Assembly (NCBI RefSeq): GCF_023015805.1
Contig: NZ_JALKBA010000003.1
Span: 248,001 to 312,000 of the forward strand
DNA: 64,000 nt
Direction of reading: 5' to 3'
DNA from: Cellulophaga sp. F20128
GTDB taxonomy: Bacteria; Bacteroidota; Bacteroidia; Flavobacteriales; Flavobacteriaceae
Position 1 is the first letter of the stretch. Each line of letters begins with the position of its first letter. Below are positions 45,031 through 53,720 of this stretch, piece after piece. The notes beneath the pieces were generated by a model. That model was not told where the DNA came from, made no database searches, and worked only from the letters and a program-made list of their open reading frames with translations. The position numbers and the translations under genes were made by a program.

Positions 45031-46998
45031 ATGAATAATAATCACGAAAAAATCCACCAGCACAATCAAATTTTTGGAAAGAAAACAGAACTCTATTTTG
45101 CCATTCTAAGTGGCGTCTTTTTGTCTATTGGTTTTTTGGTTGAAAAGGCAACGGAATTCCCCAACTGGATTCCGTCCTTATGTTACCTTTTTGCCTACTT
45201 TTTCGGGGGTTATTTTATTAGTATTGAGGCCTTTCAAAAGCTGACTAAAGGAGGTTTTGATATTGACTTTTTAATGATTGCGGCTGCTGTAGGTGCCGCA
45301 TATATAGGCAGCTGGCCTGAAGGTGCTTTGCTTTTATTTCTATTTAGTTTAGGGCACGCACTGGAAAGCCATGCGATGAATAAAGCGAAAAAATCCATTG
45401 AAGCTTTAGGCCATTTGTCACCAAAATCAGCTGTGGTTAAACGCAATGGTAAACTAGAAGAGATTGCTATTGAGGAATTAAAGATCGGTGATGTTATTGT
45501 GGTAAAGCCGAATACAAAAATTGCTGCAGATGGCGTTGTAATAAGTGGGAGTAGTAGTGTTAATCAGGCTCCAATAACGGGCGAAAGTATGCCCGTAGAT
45601 AAAACATTTATGGCCTTTTCAGGAAATTTGCCAAAACTGAATGAGGTGGATAAAAAACATATTGTTTTTACAGGAACTATCAACGGTGATCACATGTTAG
45701 AAGTGATAGTTCTTAAACTGAGTATGGACTCTTCGGTTTCAAGGTTAATTAAAATGGTTAGTGAAGTTGAAGCCCAAAAATCGCCAACACAACGACTTAC
45801 CCTTAAATTTGAAAAATGGTATGTACCTATAGTCATCCTTGTCGTTTTTTTATTGTGTTTTGCTTACCTGATTATAGATGAAAGTTTTGAGGAGAGTTTG
45901 TATAGAGCAATTACGGTTTTAGTGGCTGCAAGTCCCTGTGCGCTGGCCATATCAACTCCCAGTGCGGTTTTAAGCGGAATAGCTAGAGCTGCTCAAAAAG
46001 GGGTGCTGATAAAAGGAGGGAAAGCCCTAGAAGATTTAGGTTCCATAACGAGCATTGCATTTGATAAAACAGGAACCTTAACAGAAGGTAAACCAAAATT
46101 AACGAATGTAATTCCGTTTCTTAACTATGATGAAATCGCTTTTGTAAAACTAGTTTTAGAAGTAGAAAGTTTAAGTAATCATCCATTGGCAAAAGCCATA
46201 GCACATGATATAAAAACACAATACCAAATTGTACCTCAAAACAAGGCTTCCGATGTAAAAGCGATGCATGGAATGGGAGTAAAAGCATTTTATAACGCAG
46301 ATGAAGTATTCATAGGCAATGTGAAACTGATGCATATCTCAAATATAGAGGTGACTGAGCACGTAATCTCTAAAATGGGTAATCTATTAGATAATGGGCA
46401 TACGGTTATGCTTGTGGCATATCAACATCAAATTATTGGGCTTATAAGTGTTATGGATACTCCTCGAAAAAGTGCGGCAAGTACCCTGAGAAAATTGAAA
46501 GAAATAGGTATCAAACATATGATTATGTTAACTGGGGATCATCAAAATGTTGGTGATGCCATTGGCAGGCAAATTGGACTCACCGAAGTCAAAGGTAATT
46601 TATTGCCAGAAGATAAAGTTGAAGCGATAAAAACACTCTTGCAAAGAGATAAAAAAATTGCTATGGTAGGAGATGGAGTAAATGATGCACCCGCAATGGC
46701 TTTAAGTACAGTTAGCGTTGCTATGGGAGCGGCTGGGAGTGATGTTGCGTTAGAAACAGCTGATGTTGCTTTAATGTCTGACAAAATAGAAAGATTACCA
46801 TTTGTAATTGGATTGAGTAGGGCATCCAAGCGAATTATTAAACAGAATATATTCATTAGTTTGGGTGTCGTTGTTTTGTTGGTTCCTGTAACTATCCTTG
46901 GTTTAACAAACATTGGTTTGGCCGTTATTTTTCATGAAGGCTCAACGCTTGTAGTTGTATTAAATGCATTGCGTTTACTTCGTTATGAAACGAATTAA
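45031..46998 (+). CDS. Heavy-metal P1B-type ATPase (Zn/Cd/Co class)
   Basis: 655 aa, no N-terminal HMA metal-binding domain. TGES actuator motif (NQAPITGESMPVDK), the metal-site helix with Ser-Pro-Cys (VAASPCALAISTP, about residue 300), DKTGTLTEG with the phosphorylated Asp near 347, SNHPLAKAI (HP motif), and MVGDGVNDAPA. SPC rather than CPC suggests Zn2+, Cd2+ or Co2+ export rather than Cu+, although some SPC proteins move other metals. Inner membrane. A cluster of Usp, Crp/Fnr and P-type ATPase is common near respiratory genes in this phylum. Confidence 0.93.
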   Translation: MNNNHEKIHQHNQIFGKKTELYFAILSGVFLSIGFLVEKATEFPNWIPSLCYLFAYFFGGYFISIEAFQKLTKGGFDIDFLMIAAAVGAAYIGSWPEGALLLFLFSLGHALESHAMNKAKKSIEALGHLSPKSAVVKRNGKLEEIAIEELKIGDVIVVKPNTKIAADGVVISGSSSVNQAPITGESMPVDKTFMAFSGNLPKLNEVDKKHIVFTGTINGDHMLEVIVLKLSMDSSVSRLIKMVSEVEAQKSPTQRLTLKFEKWYVPIVILVVFLLCFAYLIIDESFEESLYRAITVLVAASPCALAISTPSAVLSGIARAAQKGVLIKGGKALEDLGSITSIAFDKTGTLTEGKPKLTNVIPFLNYDEIAFVKLVLEVESLSNHPLAKAIAHDIKTQYQIVPQNKASDVKAMHGMGVKAFYNADEVFIGNVKLMHISNIEVTEHVISKMGNLLDNGHTVMLVAYQHQIIGLISVMDTPRKSAASTLRKLKEIGIKHMIMLTGDHQNVGDAIGRQIGLTEVKGNLLPEDKVEAIKTLLQRDKKIAMVGDGVNDAPAMALSTVSVAMGAAGSDVALETADVALMSDKIERLPFVIGLSRASKRIIKQNIFISLGVVVLLVPVTILGLTNIGLAVIFHEGSTLVVVLNALRLLRYETN

Positions 46999-47040
46999 AT
47001 AGAATTTAAAAACAATACTTATTAAAAAAGGGGTTAAGAA

Positions 47041-47084
47041 CTGATATTTGTCATATTTTTAGAGTTAACTTCTAAGTAATTTAG
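47041..47084 (+). promoter_or_regulatory. Promoter with FNR-like box (PNPOx-like gene)
   Basis: CTGAT-ATTT-GTCAT at 47041-47054 matches TGAT-N4-ATCA at seven of eight core positions. TAATTTAG at 47077-47084 is a one-mismatch -7 element, again 29.5 nt from the box centre. Spacing agreement raises confidence in a weak box. Confidence 0.5.
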
Positions 47085-47107
47085 CTAAAACACTTAATTT
47101 TTAAGCC

Positions 47108-47563
47108 ATGATTAGAACTTTAAATCAGAAAGAAAACACCAAGATTCTAGAATCTAATTATATCGGTAATTTATCCTATATCTATAGAGATAGACCTTAT
47201 GTAGTGCCAATTACTTATTATTTTGATAAAGAAAATAACGTGATACTTGGGTATTCTGCTGAAGGTCATAAAATAAAAGCCATGCGTAAAAATAACAATG
47301 TTTCTCTAGGTGTTTCAGAGGTGGAATCTGTAAATGATTGGGAGTCAGTTTTGGCTCAGGGTAAGTTTGTAGAACTATCGGGAAGTGAAGCAAAAGCGAA
47401 ACTTCATATTTTTTCCTTGGGTGTCAAAGATTTAATTATCAACAAAGAACAACGAAAATTAGATTATATAAGTGAATTTTCAAGCAAAATATATACGGAT
47501 GATTTCCCTGTAGTTTTTCAAATTAAAGTGGAAGAACTTACGGGTAGAATGCGACGGAATTAG
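47108..47563 (+). CDS. PNPOx-like split-barrel flavoprotein
   Basis: 151 aa. The opening LNQKENTKILESNYIGNLSYIYRDRPYVVPITYYFDKENNVILGYSAEGHKIKAMRKNNNVSL is that of the pyridoxamine-5'-phosphate-oxidase-like stress family that binds FMN or a related cofactor. Not a true PdxH. Soluble; substrate unknown. The upstream FNR-like box suggests induction in low oxygen or stress. Confidence 0.9.
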   Translation: MIRTLNQKENTKILESNYIGNLSYIYRDRPYVVPITYYFDKENNVILGYSAEGHKIKAMRKNNNVSLGVSEVESVNDWESVLAQGKFVELSGSEAKAKLHIFSLGVKDLIINKEQRKLDYISEFSSKIYTDDFPVVFQIKVEELTGRMRRN

Positions 47564-47597
47564 GGAATTCAAAGCCTAAAAAAACTAAATTAAACGA

Positions 47598-48497
47598 ATG
47601 AAATATACCTATCTTATTGTAGTAATGCTACTCTTTTTTAATTGTAAACGTAACAGTCCTGATGAAAAAAATGGGAATGCAAACAAGACAGAAGATGTAA
47701 AACAATTAGGTAGTGATACCTTACAAAATGATGCTGTAGTACCTACCTACCAAAATATTGAACTCACCGATGTAGACAAATCAATTACTATAGAATTGAA
47801 ACAAAAAACACTCATTGAGAAAAAGGACGAAAGAGAGGAGCTTCAAGAATTGATTATTAATAAATCGTACATTAACGCTACTAAGGATTTTACTGTTAAT
47901 TTCACCTATCCTTTGCTCAATGAATCATACAAAGATTCACACCGCAACTTCAATGAGTTTATAACCGACCATTATGTGAATATTACGGCAACTGAAGCCG
48001 ATATATTAGAGAGTAAATCACTTTGCGATAGTATTGAAGCTGAAAATTTCAGAGAAGAACGGCTTATCGATTATAAAATTTATAATGTTAATGATCGGCT
48101 TGTAAGTGTGCTATTTTATAAAGAGAATTTTTACTCGGGTGCCATGCATCCGAGTTATACCTTTGATTGTTTTAATTTCGATTTAAATGAAGGAGTTTTT
48201 ATGACCTATGAAGATTTCTTTGTTCAAGGGTCTGAAAATGAAGTATTGGAAATTCTCAATGAGAAGATCACTGCCAAAATACAAAGTGGGGACATGTATT
48301 ACGATTGTTGGGAAGTATCTAGTGCTGATTTTTTAGTCAGTAAAAACAACTTTGTACTCAATGAAACCAATATCGAATTTTATTTTGATGATTGTGTCAT
48401 GTGTCCCTCCTATACGGGTTCATATTCTATTGAAATTCCGCTGGTAGATTTTATGTCCGTTTTAAAAAAATACGAATTAAACCCGTTGTTGTTATAG
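47598..48497 (+). CDS. DUF3298-domain lipoprotein
   Basis: 299 aa; lipobox MLLFFNC (Cys16). The second half has the DUF3298 pattern: NVNDRLVSVLFYKENFYSGAMHPSYTFDCFNFDLNEGVFMTYEDFF, then YFDDCVMCPSYTGSYSIEIPLVDF. Relatives include the RsiV anti-sigma extracytoplasmic region that binds lysozyme, but no membrane or sigma-binding part is present here. Periplasmic or outer-membrane attached. 34 nt after the flavoprotein gene. Confidence 0.8.
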   Translation: MKYTYLIVVMLLFFNCKRNSPDEKNGNANKTEDVKQLGSDTLQNDAVVPTYQNIELTDVDKSITIELKQKTLIEKKDEREELQELIINKSYINATKDFTVNFTYPLLNESYKDSHRNFNEFITDHYVNITATEADILESKSLCDSIEAENFREERLIDYKIYNVNDRLVSVLFYKENFYSGAMHPSYTFDCFNFDLNEGVFMTYEDFFVQGSENEVLEILNEKITAKIQSGDMYYDCWEVSSADFLVSKNNFVLNETNIEFYFDDCVMCPSYTGSYSIEIPLVDFMSVLKKYELNPLLL

Positions 48498-48679
48498 GTG
48501 TGATATTCCCTGAATTTTTAAGAGAAAATAGATATATATTCCGTGGGCTCCATAGCAGTCTGAATTAAATAGAATCAAACAAGTTAACCCCTTAAACTCC
48601 AAGCAAAGGTTACTTAAAATTTTTATTTTTCCCGTCAATTCTTTGCTTTTTTGGGTTAATTTATAGCCTTTATTATTTC

Positions 48680-48687
48680 TATTTTTG
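48680..48687 (+). promoter_or_regulatory. Candidate -7 element for csbD
   Basis: TATTTTTG is an exact TAnnTTTG match 42 nt before the CsbD start. No TTG lies at the usual -33 spacing, so activator dependence or an alternative sigma factor is possible. Confidence 0.4.
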
Positions 48688-48729
48688 AGTAATCAATAAT
48701 TTATTATTAATCTTTAAAAACAGAAAATT

Positions 48730-48915
48730 ATGAACTCTAAAATAATAGAAGGTAAGTGGAATCAAGTAAAAGGTAAATTAAAACAAAAATATGGCGATTT
48801 AACCGATAAAGATCTTACTTATGCAGAAGGTAAATTTGATGAAATGCTTGGTAAACTGCAGGAAAAAACAGGAAGAACCAAGGAACAATTACAGGAAGAA
48901 ATAGGCAAGTATTAA
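48730..48915 (+). CDS. CsbD-family stress protein
   Basis: 61 aa. [61 protein letters not shown] matches CsbD end to end: a charged, largely helical, soluble protein induced by general stress in many bacteria. Function is unknown. A strong terminator follows. Confidence 0.95.
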   Translation: MNSKIIEGKWNQVKGKLKQKYGDLTDKDLTYAEGKFDEMLGKLQEKTGRTKEQLQEEIGKY

Positions 48916-48947
48916 GGCGCCATATAATTTCTAACGACTAATTTAAA

Positions 48948-48977
48948 AACCTCCAATAATTGATTATTGGAGGTTTT
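48948..48977 (+). terminator. Rho-independent terminator after csbD
   Basis: Perfect 13-bp inverted repeat (arms 48948-48960 and 48963-48975, beginning AACCTCC) followed by T-rich sequence, 33 nt after the CsbD stop. Confidence 0.88.
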
Positions 48978-49107
48978 ATTGTTTAAAATATCATTTTTAA
49001 CAATATTGTTTACCTCAAAACAGTGCAAATCTTCTGAGAATAAAAATGAATTTATTCACCCGGGTAAGTACGAGTATATAATTATTACGATAAAAAAATT
49101 ATAGGAT

Positions 49108-50460
49108 ATGAAAGAAGAAAGTTATGATGTTTTTGTTATAGGGAGTGGTACTGCAGGTAAATTGGTTGCCGAAAATTGTGCCCGCGAGGGCTTAAAAGTT
49201 GCTATTGCTGAAAATAGGGAATATGGTGGTACTTGCGCTAACCGAGGATGTGACCCTAAGAAGGTACTGTTAGGGCCTACTGAGATTATTCAACGAACTA
49301 ATGATATGGTAGGTAAGGATATATTTAGACCATTAAAACTGAACTTTAAAAAGCTTCAAAAGTTTAAGAAATCTTTTACCACAGACGTTTCTAAAAATAC
49401 AAAAGAAGGTTTTGAGAAGTTAGGTATAAAAATGTTTTATCAAACTCCAGAATTTATTGATAAAAAAGTATTGAAAATTGGAGATACTCAAGTTTTAGCT
49501 GATAAAATTATAATAGCAACAGGAAATATTCCAAGAGCTTTGGATATTAAAGGGAGTGAATATTTAAAAAATAGTGATGACTTTCTTTTACTGAAGAAAG
49601 TGCCGAAAAAAGTTGTATTTATTGGCGCAGGATATATCGGTATGGAATTCGCTCATCTTGCGGCAAGGGCAGGGAGTAAGGTTGTTGTTATTGATGAAGG
49701 TCAAGGTTCTTTACAAAAGTTTGACAAAGATTTAGTCTCCTTGTTAGAATCTACTTCTCAAAAGCTAGGAATTCAATTTATTTTTAATGCAGGCGTAAAT
49801 TCAGTTCAAAAAAACAAAAAGAAACTGGAGATTGAATATACTATTGATAACAAAACAAAATTCAAAAAGGCTGATATTATTTACAATACAACTGGTAGAG
49901 TGCCTTCTATTTCTATGCTCAATTTAGAAGTTGGAGGGGTAGATTATAACGCCAAGGGAATAGCAGTTGACAATTATCTAAGAAGTAAATCAAATAAGGA
50001 TGTGTATGCTTGTGGTGATGTTTCAGATTTTAGTTTATCACTAACACCTTTATCAGGTATTGAGGGAAATATCGTTTCCAAAAATATTATTAATGGAAAT
50101 AAGCATAAAATTGAAATTCCTTTAGTTCCAACGGTTGTTTTTACAATCCCTAATTTGGCATCAGTTGGATACGCTGAAGAGGAAGCCAAGAAACGGTATA
50201 AAAATATTTCAGTTAAGTATGGTGAAATATCGGGTTGGTTTAATAATAAACGTATAAATGGCGATGCCTACGCTTATAAAATTATTATAAATGATAGGAC
50301 CAATTTAATCGTTGGTGCCCACATATTAAGTCCAGAGGCTGCTGAAATTATTAACCTTTTTACATTGGCGATGAATGCTAATATAAAAATTGACGTTTTG
50401 AGAAAAATGATATTTACATATCCTTCTTGGAGTAATGATATTAAAAGTATGCTGTCTTAA
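49108..50460 (+). CDS. FAD-dependent pyridine-nucleotide disulfide oxidoreductase, atypical C-terminus
   Basis: 450 aa. FAD site IGSGTAGKLVAEN (residues 11-23), redox-active pair in GGTCANRGCDPKK (Cys43, Cys48), NAD(P) site FIGAGYIGMEFAHLAARAG and the second FAD motif VYACGDVSD. Overall like mercuric/glutathione reductase or dihydrolipoamide dehydrogenase. At the C-terminus, where glutathione and lipoamide enzymes have HPxxxE, this protein reads TYPSWSND, so the catalytic His/Glu pair is missing. No HMA domain or MerA terminal Cys pair either. Natural substrate unknown. Confidence 0.88.
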   Translation: MKEESYDVFVIGSGTAGKLVAENCAREGLKVAIAENREYGGTCANRGCDPKKVLLGPTEIIQRTNDMVGKDIFRPLKLNFKKLQKFKKSFTTDVSKNTKEGFEKLGIKMFYQTPEFIDKKVLKIGDTQVLADKIIIATGNIPRALDIKGSEYLKNSDDFLLLKKVPKKVVFIGAGYIGMEFAHLAARAGSKVVVIDEGQGSLQKFDKDLVSLLESTSQKLGIQFIFNAGVNSVQKNKKKLEIEYTIDNKTKFKKADIIYNTTGRVPSISMLNLEVGGVDYNAKGIAVDNYLRSKSNKDVYACGDVSDFSLSLTPLSGIEGNIVSKNIINGNKHKIEIPLVPTVVFTIPNLASVGYAEEEAKKRYKNISVKYGEISGWFNNKRINGDAYAYKIIINDRTNLIVGAHILSPEAAEIINLFTLAMNANIKIDVLRKMIFTYPSWSNDIKSMLS

Positions 50461-50827
50461 GCAGATTTATTTGAAGTGGACAAAAGAGCCATAAACTAAA
50501 ATTAAGGGTGCTTTTAACCGCCAAACATAGCAAGGTAATTCCTTGTGGCAATTAACACTTAATATTTAATTCCTTTGATTCTATTGGTATGCATCGTGGT
50601 AGCTATAATTCATTGGAATATGATTTCTGTTATTATAAAACTCCAGATAAAAGAAGAATTATTTACTTGTTAATAATTCTCTATTTATCTGGAGATCAAT
50701 AGTCCTCACTATTTTAAACCTTTTTTCTACTATAGGTGAATACATCCTTGGATGCAAATTTCAGGCATTCATTCTATGAATATTAAACTCCAATAGTTCT
50801 TTTGAATCTCTGCCAACATATAGCATA
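50461..50827. other. Intergenic region with large inverted repeat
   Basis: 367 nt between the oxidoreductase stop and the ferritin stop (convergent). Contains the 54-nt inverted repeat at 50641-50694; no coding frame seen. Confidence 0.6.
50641..50694. repeat. 54-nt inverted repeat / hairpin
   Basis: Outer arms CTCCAGATAAA / TTTATCTGGAG are perfect (11 bp), a 3-nt internal loop follows, then a second perfect 9-bp stem AGAATTATT / AATAATTCT around an 8-nt loop. No T-run. Lies between convergent genes. It could be a long-range terminator, an RNA-stability hairpin or a miniature mobile element remnant. Confidence 0.65.
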
Positions 50828-51370
50828 TTATAATTTCTCTTCTCTAGGAATAGTGGCATGTTGTGAAGCCGATGCTAAATCTTTATCCATTTCGTATAAA
50901 TTTACATTGTCCGTAACTTCTTTAGAGGCTAGGGTATACTTATCTATAAGCTCGTTTATTAAAGTTTCTTCTTCAATTTGCTCTTTAACAAACCATTGTC
51001 CAAAACTAAATGTTGCCCAGTCCTTTTCTTTATGAGCTAGATTAACGATTTTATCAATCTCTTTGGAATTGTCTATTTCATGTTTAAGTATTTTTTCTAA
51101 ACAATCCCCAATATCTTTTGGGGCTTTAGGAGCCGCTTTAATAGTATCAATACTTATACTGCCACCTCTATCCAAAATGTATTTTACGAATTTAAACATA
51201 TGCTCGCGTTCCTCTTGCATATGTCTATATAGAAATTCAGAAACGCCCACAAAACTATTTTCTTCTGCCCAGCACCCAAACGAAAGGTAAACTTGAGCCT
51301 GATATGCTTCCCGTGTCATTTGTTCGTTCAACATTTTTTCCATTGCTGATGAAATTCTTTTTGTCTTCAT
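50828..51370 (-). CDS. Ferritin (iron storage)
   Basis: 180 aa. Four-helix ferritin with the ferroxidase residues in NEQMTREAYQAQVYLSFGCWAEE, YRHMQEEREHMFKFVKYI (EExxH) and FGQWFVKEQIEEETLINELI. No N-terminal heme-Met arrangement of bacterioferritin. Stores iron and limits Fenton damage. A TAATTTTG -7 match lies at 51402-51395, 25 nt upstream of the ATG. Confidence 0.95.
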   Translation of the reverse strand: MKTKRISSAMEKMLNEQMTREAYQAQVYLSFGCWAEENSFVGVSEFLYRHMQEEREHMFKFVKYILDRGGSISIDTIKAAPKAPKDIGDCLEKILKHEIDNSKEIDKIVNLAHKEKDWATFSFGQWFVKEQIEEETLINELIDKYTLASKEVTDNVNLYEMDKDLASASQHATIPREEKL

Positions 51371-51773
51371 TTTATATCCTTTTTGTTAAGTAAACAAAAT
51401 TAGGAAGCGGACGTATAACGGCTTGTCTTAAATGGAGTAATGTGTAACGCATTTGAAAAAATGTGAATAAAAATAAAGAATACTATAATGCAAAACTGAA
51501 GCAATTAAATTTTAGTTGTCATTTGTTTGTTGGAATTTTTTTAAGCCCTTGTAGTATGTTTTTTTAATCTAAAGCGCTTATTGAAAAAGAAATATTGATG
51601 CTTCTCCTCATTAAATTATGGTTGTTTTTTTTCTTAATGCCTAATGAGAACTATCTAAAGAATTCCTAAATAATATTGCAAACACTTTGGGAAGATATTT
51701 TATAGAATTTGAAATGAAATAGAATAAAAAACACCTGCCTATAAATAAAAGTCAGGTGCTTCTTTTAATGGAG
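51371..51773. other. Intergenic region upstream of ferritin
   Basis: 403 nt. Holds the ferritin promoter (TAATTTTG at 51402-51395) and, at the far end, the terminator of the small DUF5670-like gene. No further gene seen. Confidence 0.6.
51727..51762 (-). terminator. Terminator of small membrane-protein gene
   Basis: CACCTG (51732-51737) pairs with CAGGTG (51753-51758); on the minus strand the stem is followed by a T-run (51731 downward). Lies 12 nt after the stop of the 56-aa gene. Confidence 0.7.
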
Positions 51774-53052
<1,279 letters not shown>

Positions 53053-53081
53053 AATCGTTTGTGTACGTTAAAGTTCTTTGT

Positions 53082-53228
53082 TTATTTTTCTTTGATCATT
53101 TTAATAATTAAGCTAATAACTGCAGCTAGTAATACAAAATGTATTAAGAGTCCTAAGCCATAAATAAAAAAACCAATTGCCCAGATTATTAAAAATAGTA
53201 TTGCTAAGCCGTATAGTATTTTAGACAT
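53082..53228 (-). CDS. lmo0937/DUF5670-like small membrane protein, second copy
   Basis: 48 aa: starts MSKILYGLAILFLIIWAIG, a second helix LLIHFVLLAAVISLII and a basic tail KMIKEK. Same layout as the protein at 51774-51944. It starts 28 nt after a possible 48-aa gene on the same strand and precedes the AraC gene. Confidence 0.8.
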   Translation of the reverse strand: MSKILYGLAILFLIIWAIGFFIYGLGLLIHFVLLAAVISLIIKMIKEK

Positions 53229-53255
53229 AATCAATTGTATAACATATTCCAAGAT

Positions 53256-53402
53256 TTACTGTTTTTCAAAAGCCTTAGATTCATTATTAGAAACTAACAT
53301 AGTGTTGGTGTTAGCTTTAGCTCGTACTGCTTTGGTCTGATCTTTTTGATAAACTCTTCCCACTCTTGAGAATTGCTGCTGATTTGAGTTCCGATTTTCC
53401 AT
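53256..53402 (-). CDS. Possible small hydrophilic protein
   Basis: A 48-aa open frame (starts MENRNSNQQQFSRVGRVYQK, ends NESKAFEKQ) on the minus strand, positioned immediately upstream of the DUF5670-like gene. Polar and basic, no hydrophobic segment, no recognised family. The position and in-operon spacing (27 nt between stop and next ATG) support it; its shortness does not. Confidence 0.4.
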   Translation of the reverse strand: MENRNSNQQQFSRVGRVYQKDQTKAVRAKANTNTMLVSNNESKAFEKQ

Positions 53403-53720
53403 AAGGGTTCTATTTTCCGTTGTATAGGCTTATTTGCTTTCCTATACTACAAATGTCAAACTTTACCTCCCTTACTGCCTTACAGAGTTTTATGATTATG
53501 TTATATAATTAATGGTTTTTCTTACAAATGAGATGTGCTTTGATGGTGATTTCCTAGATTTAAGATCTTTTTAAGTGTCTTAGATAGGGCTACCTTAACA
53601 TCTGAATGCTAAGGAATTTTGAATTGATTGTAGAAAGAATTAAGTAAATAGGATTATACCTAGAAGTCACTAAACAGTGGAATTCTTTAGGTAAAATTAA
53701 GAGTATACAAGAAAAATTAT
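53403..53720. other. Intergenic region
   Basis: 318 nt between the possible 48-aa gene and the histidine kinase stop. No coding frame, repeat or clear terminator seen. Confidence 0.5.

Noticed and set aside
48999-49010. AACAATATTGTT palindrome upstream of the disulfide reductase
   Set aside because: Short, AT-rich, about 98 nt from the start, with no -7 element at the spacing seen in other promoters here.
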